Of a stretch of DNA of 5,968 nt, positions 1 to 5,968 are shown piece after piece. The translations under genes were made by a program, and so were the position numbers. Every line of letters starts with the position of its first letter. Within the stretch, counting starts at the first letter, position 1. A model generated the notes under the pieces. It saw only the letters and a program-made list of their open reading frames with translations. It made no database searches and was not told the DNA's origin. The DNA comes from Desulfobacteraceae bacterium (GTDB taxonomy: Bacteria; Desulfobacterota; Desulfobacteria; Desulfobacterales; Desulfobacteraceae), in assembly GCA_024225895.1 (NCBI GenBank), contig JAAEMC010000723.1:1-5968 (forward strand). Reading direction: 5' to 3'.

Positions 1-627
1 ATTTTTACCTGTCTTGAAAAGACTGTTCTGGACTACGTACATGAACCGGCGGACCGGGCCAAATTCATGGAAGACCTAAAAATAGCCAGGGGTCTTTATA
101 GAGAAAGAATTATGACGGAAATGTTTAATGCCTATATGGATGAACCCCTCGCCATTAAAAAAGATGTTATGAATTATGTGAACATGATAATCGGAGTTGA
201 TGCCGAACATTTGGGCCCTGATATGATGTGGAAATACAAAGATCCCCAGACCGGAGAATTGAGAGCCTTAAAAATCGATGAGCGGTATATTAAAAATGTT
301 GAAGAAAGACTAGGCTTAAAGACCGAAGAACAAAAAGCATCATTTCGTAATTCCATACGAAAGATATACGGGCAAAAACTTTCTGTTGACGCGAATTATG
401 ATTTTATGGACAACCTGGAATTGGTCAAGGCCATCACTGATGTAAGGCTCAAATCCGATATTGCCGGTGCTGGTTCTCTCATCGGGGCGTTGGCCAACAG
501 GACCAATGAAGAAAACCAGAAGTTATATGACAGAATGGTTTACACTATGACTGAAAAGCTGGGATATTGCAGGACATGTTCCCAGAAAACCATTGAATAC
601 TTCTGCAGTCAGGAAGATGACAAATAA
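1..627 (+). CDS. prkA: PrkA (YeaG) family AAA+ serine protein kinase, C-terminal part; 5' end outside the window
   Basis: Frame 1 is open from the first base to the TAA at 625-627, giving 208 residues with no start in the window. An ATG at 67 is internal, because the homologous reading continues upstream of it. The residues resemble the C-terminal region of PrkA/YeaG: a helical stretch around residues 20-62, a 'DPQTGE' turn at 81-86 that matches the family's R/K-(D/N)P-(D/V)TG pattern, the 'IKNVEERLG' helix, an 'ASFRNSI' segment at 113-119, and a closing 'KLGYC' at 186-190. Family members are usually about 640-690 residues, so the AAA+ ATPase domain and roughly two thirds of the protein are missing here. 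PrkA proteins are cytoplasmic, have been described as serine kinases, and have more recently been suggested to have ATP-dependent protease activity. The DUF444 gene follows after 18 nt, as in the E. coli yeaG-yeaH pair. Two cysteines (190 and 193) near the C-terminus form a CxxC. Confidence 0.88.
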   Translation: MFTCLEKTVLDYVHEPADRAKFMEDLKIARGLYRERIMTEMFNAYMDEPLAIKKDVMNYVNMIIGVDAEHLGPDMMWKYKDPQTGELRALKIDERYIKNVEERLGLKTEEQKASFRNSIRKIYGQKLSVDANYDFMDNLELVKAITDVRLKSDIAGAGSLIGALANRTNEENQKLYDRMVYTMTEKLGYCRTCSQKTIEYFCSQEDDK

Positions 628-629
628 CC

Positions 630-636
630 AGGAGGG
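630..636 (+). promoter_or_regulatory. Ribosome binding site of the DUF444 gene
   Basis: AGGAGGG lies in the 18-nt gap after the prkA stop codon and 9 nt before the ATG at 646. It is a near-perfect Shine-Dalgarno sequence and supports that start. No promoter-like sequence fits in the gap, so the two genes are probably co-transcribed. Confidence 0.85.
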
Positions 637-645
637 TGTTAGCCT

Positions 646-1818
646 ATGATTACCCTGGATGAGCTTCTTGAAAGAGATAAAAAGCGTGAAGAGGACGGTT
701 TTAAAAGAAAAATCCAAATCGGCAGGATTATTAAACCAGGTCAAGGCGGTAAGGACCGGATCATCGTTGTTCCCACCACGGTGGAAGAAAAATTTGTCCA
801 TGATGAGGTAATATTAGATCAGGATCCTGGCGAAGGGGAACCCACCGGTGGTACCGGGGAAGGAGAAGAGGGCGATGTCATCGGCGAACAGCCGGTCAGG
901 CCCGAAGAAGGTGAAGGTGAGGGTGAAGGTTCCGGTGAAGGGCCGGGAGAAGGATCGGGGGGAGAGCATGAATTCGAGTCCAATGCATACGAACTTGGCA
1001 AAGTGCTGTCACAGGATTTCCAGCTTCCCAATTTAAAGGATAAAGGTAAAAAAAGGGCCTTGGCCCGGTATACCTATGAACTTACGGATAAAAATAAGGG
1101 CGTTGGCCAGTTTCTGGATAAAAAAGCAACTCTAAAAAAGATTGTTGAAACCAATATTACCCTTGGCAATATCCCTGATATTTCAAATATTGATACCAGC
1201 AAGTTTATCATTTCGCCCCAGGATTTGATTTATCGTATTCTTTCAAGGGAAAAGGACTATGAATCCCAGGCCCTGGTTTTTTTCTTACGGGATTATTCCG
1301 GGTCCATGGGGGGCAAGGTTACCCAGGCGGTCGTTTCTCAGCATGTCATGCTGTACTCCTGGTTATTGTATCAATATGAAAAACAGGTGGAAACGCGCTT
1401 TATCCTTCATGATACAGAAGCCAAGGAAGTGGAAGACTTCTATAAATATTATTCCTACAAAGTTGCGGGCGGCACCAAAGTATTCACCGCATTTAAACTG
1501 GTGAATGATATTGTTGAGAAAGAAAGTCTGGACCGGGATTATAATATTTATGTATTCCACGGCACGGATGGTGATGACTGGGATAAGGATGGAAAACAGA
1601 CCATTGAAGAAATGAAGCGGATGATGAGGTATGCCGCAAGGATCGGTATCACCATTGTTGAACATTCTTATGTGGGATCCAAGCAGACTGAGGTGGAAAA
1701 ATATATGAAAGCATCCGGCATGTTGGAAAAACACAGCAGTCATATAAAAATGGATATCATGCGCGAAGATGTGGACGACTCTCGAATCATTCAGGGTATT
1801 AAAAAATTGATCTCCTAG
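646..1818 (+). CDS. yeaH: DUF444 (YeaH/YhbH) family protein with VWA/MIDAS domain
   Basis: This 390-residue protein belongs to the DUF444 family, the usual genomic partner of PrkA and SpoVR. Its molecular function is unproven; it is expected to act in the cytoplasm, since no signal peptide or membrane segment is seen. The basic N-terminus (residues 1-40) is followed by a Gly/Glu-rich linker (about 61-107). A family core with 'ELGKVLSQDFQLPNL' (116-130) and a 'KKATLKKI' segment (159-166) comes next. The C-terminal half is a VWA-like fold carrying all parts of a MIDAS metal site: D216-Y-S218-G-S220, the Thr of 'GGTKV' (T277), and 'TDGDDW' with D308 and D310. The family-typical 'HDTEAKEV' lies at 255-262. 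The length is normal for the family and the gene looks intact. VWA proteins next to AAA+ ATPases commonly act as adaptors or substrate-binding subunits, which suggests a PrkA partner role (inference). Confidence 0.94.
   Translation: MITLDELLERDKKREEDGFKRKIQIGRIIKPGQGGKDRIIVVPTTVEEKFVHDEVILDQDPGEGEPTGGTGEGEEGDVIGEQPVRPEEGEGEGEGSGEGPGEGSGGEHEFESNAYELGKVLSQDFQLPNLKDKGKKRALARYTYELTDKNKGVGQFLDKKATLKKIVETNITLGNIPDISNIDTSKFIISPQDLIYRILSREKDYESQALVFFLRDYSGSMGGKVTQAVVSQHVMLYSWLLYQYEKQVETRFILHDTEAKEVEDFYKYYSYKVAGGTKVFTAFKLVNDIVEKESLDRDYNIYVFHGTDGDDWDKDGKQTIEEMKRMMRYAARIGITIVEHSYVGSKQTEVEKYMKASGMLEKHSSHIKMDIMREDVDDSRIIQGIKKLIS
826..966 (+). repeat. Gly/Glu-rich low-complexity linker with GGT-GAA hexamer repeats, inside the DUF444 gene
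   Basis: This stretch encodes residues 61-107 of the DUF444 protein and is dominated by Gly and Glu (Gly-Glu-Gly-Glu runs). The most regular part, 910-930, is Gly and Glu codons alternating as GGT and GAA, with one GAG. Elsewhere in the stretch GGG and GGA also encode Gly. The codon variation suggests that the acidic, flexible character of the protein is being kept, rather than a fresh DNA slippage tract. Glycine-rich acidic linkers at this position are common in the family. Confidence 0.8.
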
Positions 1819-1840
1819 GGTTGATTGTTTTTCACCAAAA

Positions 1841-1847
1841 AGAGAGG
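1841..1847 (+). promoter_or_regulatory. Ribosome binding site of the spoVR gene
   Basis: AGAGAGG lies 5 nt before the ATG at 1853. It is weaker than the site before the DUF444 gene but well placed. The 34-nt gap between the genes shows no hairpin or recognisable promoter. Confidence 0.65.
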
Positions 1848-1852
1848 TATCT

Positions 1853-3499
1853 ATGGAACTTGTAAATCAACATGTCAAAGGCATCATGGAGGAATGTAAA
1901 GTCCGGGCACGTGATGCTGGTTTAAAATTTGATGATGAGACCCTGGAATATATTGTGACCAACCGGGATATGATAGAATTGTCTCCCAAAATAATGATCC
2001 CCACTCTCTATGATTACTGGGTACATGATGTCCGGGTTTTATCCGGAAAAGGGAAGTATGAGGCTTATCCGTCAAATCCTTATGAGACGGTCATAAATAC
2101 AAGGCCTGCAATATCGTTCTATAATGACAATAACCCTGATTGGCTCAATGTCATGATTTTTTATCATGTTCTAGGTCATATTGATTTCTTTCAGAGCAAT
2201 ATATTTTACAAAAATACTTGGGATATCGATCTTGCCGGACAGGCGCTTGCTGATAAGCGGCTGATTTCAAAGCTGCGCAGTGAAAAAGGAAGATGGGTGG
2301 ATTATGCCATTGAGTTTTCCCGAGGTATTGATAACCTTGTTGGATATCACAGGGAATTAAATCAGAAAATTACCGGTGAACGGAAAAGAAAGCTTTCCAA
2401 GGTCGATTTTTATTTTGATGTGTTCTTGCAAAAAACCAAGAAGATCTCGACCAATGAATATCTAAAAGAAATTAACCGCTATAATGCCTGCAATGAAAAT
2501 GACGAAGAAGATTTTTTCAGTGAACTAGTGCAAAAACATCCGGAATTTGATGAGTTGTTCAGAAAAGCCGGCAAAAATAAAGATGAAGAACAATTGGATG
2601 TAATGGAGTACATTGTACGGTTCTCATTGTTTTTAAAGCAGGAAGAGAATGAATGGATAAAATCTGTAATGCAGATTGTCAGGAACACATCTCTCTATTT
2701 TCAGCCCCAGATCAGAACCAAAATTATGAATGAGGGATGGGCCAGTAGCTGGCATGACTATCTTTTTATGAAAGATGACAGGATCTGCGGACATGAAATC
2801 GACTATGCCAAGATTAATGCCGGCGTAACAGCCATGCCGAAGGTTGGATTAAATCCATATGCCCTGGGGATGAGATTATTCCAGCACATTGAAGATATGG
2901 AAGACCGGGGTTGTTATTCATTGGACTATTTTATGCTCAAAGATGAGTTGGGTAGAAAAAAGTTCAATCAATCCAAAAAAACCGGAAAAGAATATATTTT
3001 TAAAGTTAGGGAAAGTTTGAATGATTTTTCATTTATCAATAAATTTATTGATCAGGAATTTGTAAACAGACACAAGCTTTTTGTCTCCGGAAAAAGGTTT
3101 AACCAGAAAAGAATGTCCTGGGTATATTATATCAAATCCAAAAATGCCGAAGATTATAAAAAAATGATTATCGACACCCTCTATCATCCACCGGATATTT
3201 TGGTAAACCAGAAAAAAAGCAAAGACGGGATTCTCTATCTTGAACATACATTTGAAGACAAGCCTTTAAAAGCGGATTTCATAGAGAACACCATGATCGG
3301 TATTGAATATCTTTGGGGAGGGCCTGTCTATCTTGAAACCCATGAACCAGTCAAGCCGAACCAGAAAAGCCAGGATTATGCCAGCTTCTGGGATCCTAAA
3401 AGCCAGCAGCAGGCAGCAAAGGACGAGAAAATCGAAATTCGCTGGAAAAAAATACGCTATGTGATGGAAAACCGTAAACTTCTTAAGCGGGAGGTATAA
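1853..3499 (+). CDS. spoVR: SpoVR (YcgB) family protein
   Basis: This 548-residue protein is a SpoVR family member, somewhat longer than E. coli YcgB (about 510). In Bacillus subtilis spoVR is needed for normal spore cortex formation. The biochemical role is unknown, and the family is also found in non-sporulating bacteria next to prkA and DUF444 genes. Family signatures seen here are an early 'YDYW' (53-56), 'HVLGHIDFF' (105-113) with two His spaced by three residues, 'NEGWASSWH' (293-301), and the block from about 317 to 348 that includes 'LNPYALG' (333-339) and ends in 'FQHIED'. The C-terminal part (about 380-500) matches the less conserved family tail, including an 'FEDKPLK' segment at 467-473. 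No signal peptide or transmembrane segment is apparent. The last 40 residues are basic and Gln/Lys-rich and may be lineage-specific. The stop codon is followed after 4 nt by the next gene, so translation is probably coupled. Confidence 0.95.
   Translation: MELVNQHVKGIMEECKVRARDAGLKFDDETLEYIVTNRDMIELSPKIMIPTLYDYWVHDVRVLSGKGKYEAYPSNPYETVINTRPAISFYNDNNPDWLNVMIFYHVLGHIDFFQSNIFYKNTWDIDLAGQALADKRLISKLRSEKGRWVDYAIEFSRGIDNLVGYHRELNQKITGERKRKLSKVDFYFDVFLQKTKKISTNEYLKEINRYNACNENDEEDFFSELVQKHPEFDELFRKAGKNKDEEQLDVMEYIVRFSLFLKQEENEWIKSVMQIVRNTSLYFQPQIRTKIMNEGWASSWHDYLFMKDDRICGHEIDYAKINAGVTAMPKVGLNPYALGMRLFQHIEDMEDRGCYSLDYFMLKDELGRKKFNQSKKTGKEYIFKVRESLNDFSFINKFIDQEFVNRHKLFVSGKRFNQKRMSWVYYIKSKNAEDYKKMIIDTLYHPPDILVNQKKSKDGILYLEHTFEDKPLKADFIENTMIGIEYLWGGPVYLETHEPVKPNQKSQDYASFWDPKSQQQAAKDEKIEIRWKKIRYVMENRKLLKREV
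3489..3495 (+). promoter_or_regulatory. Ribosome binding site of the second prkA-like gene, inside the end of spoVR
   Basis: GGGAGGT overlaps the last codons of spoVR and lies 8 nt before the ATG at 3504. Because the site sits inside the upstream reading frame and the gap between the genes is 4 nt, ribosomes finishing spoVR could readily re-initiate here. This supports one transcript and balanced synthesis of the two proteins. Confidence 0.8.
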
Positions 3500-3503
3500 T
3501 TCC

Positions 3504-5828
3504 ATGGCAGAAAAAAAATCTTCTCAAATCAAATCAGAAGATGGATCCGTGAGCCTTGCCCTTGATTTACTGGATAAAAATATCACTGATTACCAGCGAT
3601 TGAAACCTGTTTCATTTGATGCCTTCTTAAATATCTTAAAAGCAAATCCTTCAAGTATTTTAAGAAATATATTTCAAGCTTTCCATGACATGATTAAAAG
3701 CTATGTGGACGAGTTTGAGGATTCAATTACCGGAGATAAGGAAAAAACAAATTTTACAAACTATGACTGCTCAAGACTCTTTGTAGAGGACTCGGAAAAT
3801 CCTTATTTCCCTGATATGCTTTTTGCAAATCGGTTTATGAAGCAGATGGAGTATTTGCGTCATGGTGCCCAACAGAACCGGATTTATGTCTTTTACGGAC
3901 CCCACGGATGTGGGAAATCCACGTTTTTAAATAATCTGTTAAAAAAATTTGAGGAGTATGGCAACACAGATGAAGGTCTACGGTATGAAATTGTCTGGCG
4001 TCTGGATATTCAAAAACTCAAAGACAAAGACAAATCCATTACATTAACTGCTTTTGAACAATTGATACATTCCGTGGAAATTGCAGGAGAACCTGGTCTA
4101 AAACCGGATTTAAAGGAAAAACAGAGCCGGAACACTGACCGTGATTATATTGAAGTGCCCTGTGTCTCCCATGATAATCCTTTTCTGATCATCCCCAAAG
4201 ACCAGAGACGGGGTGTGTTGGATGAACTGATCAAAAATGATGAATTCAAATGGCGTCTCTTTACGGAAAAGGAGTATGAATGGGTCTTTAAAGAAGATGC
4301 CTGCACTATTTGTTCATCCATTTACCAGTCACTTTTGGAAAGGCTGGAAAATCCGGTGGAAGTTTTTAAAATGATTTATGCCCGGCCATACTACTTTAAC
4401 CGAAGACTTGGAAACGGTATCAGTGTTTTTAATCCCGGAGATATCCCTTTAAAACGTGATGTGATGTCCAATCAAATTCTCCAGAACAGAATTAATTCCC
4501 TGTTTCAGGACAGCAATATTATTAACTATATTTACTCTAAATTTGCCAAGATCAATAATGGAATATACGCGCTCATGGATGTGAAGGCCCACAATGTTGA
4601 GCGGATGGTGGAGCTGCACAATATCATTTCTGAAGGACTTCATAAAGTGGAAGACATAGAAGAAAGGGTCCACTCCCTGTTTTTTGCATTAATGAATCCA
4701 GAGGATAAAAAGAATATTAGGGATTTTCCATCCTTTGTTGATAGGATTCAATATATTGATATTCCGTATGTCCTGGATATTAAAACCGAGGTCAAGATCT
4801 ACCGCAATATTTTTGGGCGTCATATCGAAGGCAGCTTTTTGCCCATGGTCCTTGATAATTTTGCACGGATTATCATTTCCACACGGATAGGCCTGAGATC
4901 CCGTGCCATTGAAGAGTGGGTGAAAGATCCGGCCAAATACAAAAATTATTGTGATGACAAGTTAAAACTTTTGAAAATGGAAATATATTCCGGTTCTGTC
5001 CCCAAATGGCTGGATGCTGCTGATATAAAAGCCCTGGACAATAAGATGTTTAAAGAAATAGTAACTGAATCTCAAATTTACGGAAAAGAGGGATTATCCG
5101 GAAGGGATTCCATTAAAATTTTTGATGAATTTTATTCATTATACGCAAAAGAAGACCGGCTGATTAATATGCCGGACCTGTGTACATTCTTCAACAAGAT
5201 CGATGACCAGTTAAAACGGCTGATTCCTGAGGGCTTTTTAGAATCTTTACTGAGAATGTATGATTACAGTGTGCTTCAGCAGGTCAAGGAATCCTTGTAT
5301 TATTACAATGATGAGCAGATCGGTATTGATATAATGAATTACATTTCTGCGGTAACCAATGAAGACAATTCCATTGTTAAGTGTTTGTTTACCAAAGAGG
5401 AAATCCATGTGACTGAAGCACTGCTGGAAAGTATTGAAAACAGGCTCATTGCTGAAAATATGGATAAAAAAAGAAGAACCGAGATCCGCAATGATGTATT
5501 AAAGGAATATACCACCCGCACCCTTTCCCACGAAATTATGATCGAAGGCAAAACCATTACTGAAACCAGGCTCTTTGACTCCTTGTATGAAAGATATGTT
5601 CATAATCTTAAAAGCCGCGTATTAGAACCATTCATTGAAAATGAGAATTTTAGAAATGCCATCAAAGACTTTGATACAGACAAATTTAAAACCCATGATA
5701 AGCGGATTAAAAAGGATGTAAAATTTTTACTGGACAATCTTTCCAGTAAATTCGGCTATACTATGCAAGGTGCCAATGAAGCCTGCATCTATGTAATAGA
5801 CAATGATCTTGCCAATAAATTCAAGTAA
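3504..5828 (+). CDS. Divergent PrkA-like AAA+ protein (second PrkA paralogue)
   Basis: This 774-residue protein follows the PrkA plan from end to end but diverges strongly. An N-terminal helical region ('FLNILKANPS', 41-50; 'HDMIKSY', 61-67) precedes a Walker A motif, 'GPHGCGKST' (132-140), and the PrkA-like 'EEYGNTDEG' (150-158). A CxxH pair (C220, H223) followed by 'IIPKDQRR' and a CxxC pair (C267, C270) match the putative metal-binding segment of Bacillus-type PrkA. 'RRLGNGISVFNPGD' (300-313) matches the family 'RR.GIGTF.P.D' segment. The Walker B segment around 350-360 reads 'INNGIYALMDV' where family members have an 'N-G-I-M-E-F-V-E' pattern, so the acidic residues are altered. A sensor-like Asn (N398), 'DRI' (413-415), 'EVKIY' (429-433) and 'EGLSG' (529-533) also match. 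The C-terminal third (about 570-774) parallels the PrkA at the start of the window, ending in 'FGY' where that protein has 'LGY'. No membrane segment is seen. The family call is firm; ATPase or kinase activity is unproven. Confidence 0.88.
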   Translation: MAEKKSSQIKSEDGSVSLALDLLDKNITDYQRLKPVSFDAFLNILKANPSSILRNIFQAFHDMIKSYVDEFEDSITGDKEKTNFTNYDCSRLFVEDSENPYFPDMLFANRFMKQMEYLRHGAQQNRIYVFYGPHGCGKSTFLNNLLKKFEEYGNTDEGLRYEIVWRLDIQKLKDKDKSITLTAFEQLIHSVEIAGEPGLKPDLKEKQSRNTDRDYIEVPCVSHDNPFLIIPKDQRRGVLDELIKNDEFKWRLFTEKEYEWVFKEDACTICSSIYQSLLERLENPVEVFKMIYARPYYFNRRLGNGISVFNPGDIPLKRDVMSNQILQNRINSLFQDSNIINYIYSKFAKINNGIYALMDVKAHNVERMVELHNIISEGLHKVEDIEERVHSLFFALMNPEDKKNIRDFPSFVDRIQYIDIPYVLDIKTEVKIYRNIFGRHIEGSFLPMVLDNFARIIISTRIGLRSRAIEEWVKDPAKYKNYCDDKLKLLKMEIYSGSVPKWLDAADIKALDNKMFKEIVTESQIYGKEGLSGRDSIKIFDEFYSLYAKEDRLINMPDLCTFFNKIDDQLKRLIPEGFLESLLRMYDYSVLQQVKESLYYYNDEQIGIDIMNYISAVTNEDNSIVKCLFTKEEIHVTEALLESIENRLIAENMDKKRRTEIRNDVLKEYTTRTLSHEIMIEGKTITETRLFDSLYERYVHNLKSRVLEPFIENENFRNAIKDFDTDKFKTHDKRIKKDVKFLLDNLSSKFGYTMQGANEACIYVIDNDLANKFK

Positions 5829-5865
5829 CAATTTTTAACATATTATTGCTTGCTTTTTAACCATG

Positions 5866-5900
5866 GTCCCCTTAGAAACTATGAAGGTTTTTAAGGGGAC
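5866..5900 (+). terminator. Probable operon terminator hairpin
   Basis: Arms at 5866-5879 and 5887-5900 form a 14-bp stem with a single G-U wobble (G5875 against T5892) and a 7-nt loop (TATGAAG). The outer part is GC-rich (GTCCCC / GGGGAC). Only a short T run (TTT, then ATCT) follows, so it is weaker than a textbook intrinsic terminator. It lies 37 nt after the stop codon of the last gene, which fits operon termination or 3'-end protection of the mRNA. Confidence 0.7.
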
Positions 5901-5953
5901 TTTATCTGCCTGCCACCATATGTAAACTTCCCCCTTTTTTTAACCAAAACTTT

Positions 5954-5960
5954 AGGAGGA
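5954..5960 (+). promoter_or_regulatory. Ribosome binding site of the next gene
   Basis: AGGAGGA is a full-consensus Shine-Dalgarno sequence, with ATG 3 nt later at 5964. The AT-rich leader between the hairpin and this site (5901-5953) should hold the promoter, but no convincing -35/-10 pair or sigma-54 motif could be picked out. Confidence 0.65.
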
Positions 5961-5963
5961 AAA

Positions 5964-5968
5964 ATGCC
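5964..5968 (+). CDS. Probable start of a downstream gene, cut by the window end
   Basis: An ATG follows a strong AGGAGGA site at close spacing, and only five bases of the reading frame lie in the window. Nothing can be said about the product. The hairpin upstream suggests a separate transcription unit from the prkA-spoVR operon. Confidence 0.5.

Noticed and set aside
67..627. ATG at 67 as the start of a separate 186-residue gene
   Set aside because: The frame is open to base 1, the upstream residues continue the PrkA-like helix, and no ribosome binding site precedes this ATG.
523..801. Minus-strand open frame across the prkA/DUF444 junction
   Set aside because: It covers two well-supported plus-strand genes and their ribosome binding site, and its composition is that of a shadow frame.
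819..1031. Minus-strand Pro/Ser-rich open frame
   Set aside because: It is the reverse complement of the Gly/Glu-rich linker of the DUF444 gene and has no independent support.
1363..1743. Minus-strand open frame of 126 residues
   Set aside because: It lies wholly opposite the VWA domain of the DUF444 gene and shows no recognisable domain or gene-like context.
1819..1852. Possible internal promoter or terminator between the DUF444 gene and spoVR
   Set aside because: The gap is only 34 nt, with no inverted repeat and no recognisable promoter elements apart from a ribosome binding site.
5901..5953. Promoter for the downstream gene
   Set aside because: The stretch is AT-rich and contains TATGTA, but no matching -35 element or sigma-54 motif at proper spacing could be identified.

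Overview
The window is a compact, single-strand (+) operon fragment encoding the conserved PrkA / DUF444 (YeaH) / SpoVR stress-and-sporulation-type module, followed by a second, divergent PrkA-like AAA+ gene. The base composition is moderately AT-rich. Strong AGGAGG-type ribosome binding sites precede most genes, and the genes are tightly packed. A Gram-negative anaerobe of the Desulfobacterota (Desulfobacteraceae-like) would fit. That assignment is an inference from overall style, and no marker gene in the window fixes it.

Layout: bases 1-627 hold the C-terminal 208 residues of a PrkA (YeaG) type AAA+ serine protein kinase whose start lies upstream. After 18 nt comes a DUF444 (YeaH/YhbH) protein with a von Willebrand A (VWA) domain, an intact MIDAS metal site and a Gly/Glu-rich linker (646-1818). 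After 34 nt comes a SpoVR (YcgB) family protein (1853-3499). After only 4 nt comes a 774-residue PrkA-related protein (3504-5828). It keeps a clear Walker A motif, a CxxH...CxxC pair, a sensor-like Asn and the full PrkA architecture to the C-terminus, but its Walker B segment is altered. A 14-bp inverted repeat (5866-5900) closes the operon, and an AGGAGGA site with ATG (5954-5966) marks the probable start of the next gene.

How the genes may work together: prkA, DUF444 and spoVR co-occur in many bacteria and are linked to sporulation in Bacillus and to stationary-phase or nitrogen-starvation responses in enterobacteria. Their biochemistry is still poorly understood. An AAA+ protein next to a MIDAS-containing VWA protein resembles MoxR/VWA pairs such as RavA-ViaA or NorQ-NorD. 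Two unequal PrkA-type ATPases in one operon suggest a hetero-oligomeric AAA+ machine, or two alternative ATPases serving one VWA/SpoVR partner set. This duplicated AAA+ arrangement is the most interesting aspect of the window.
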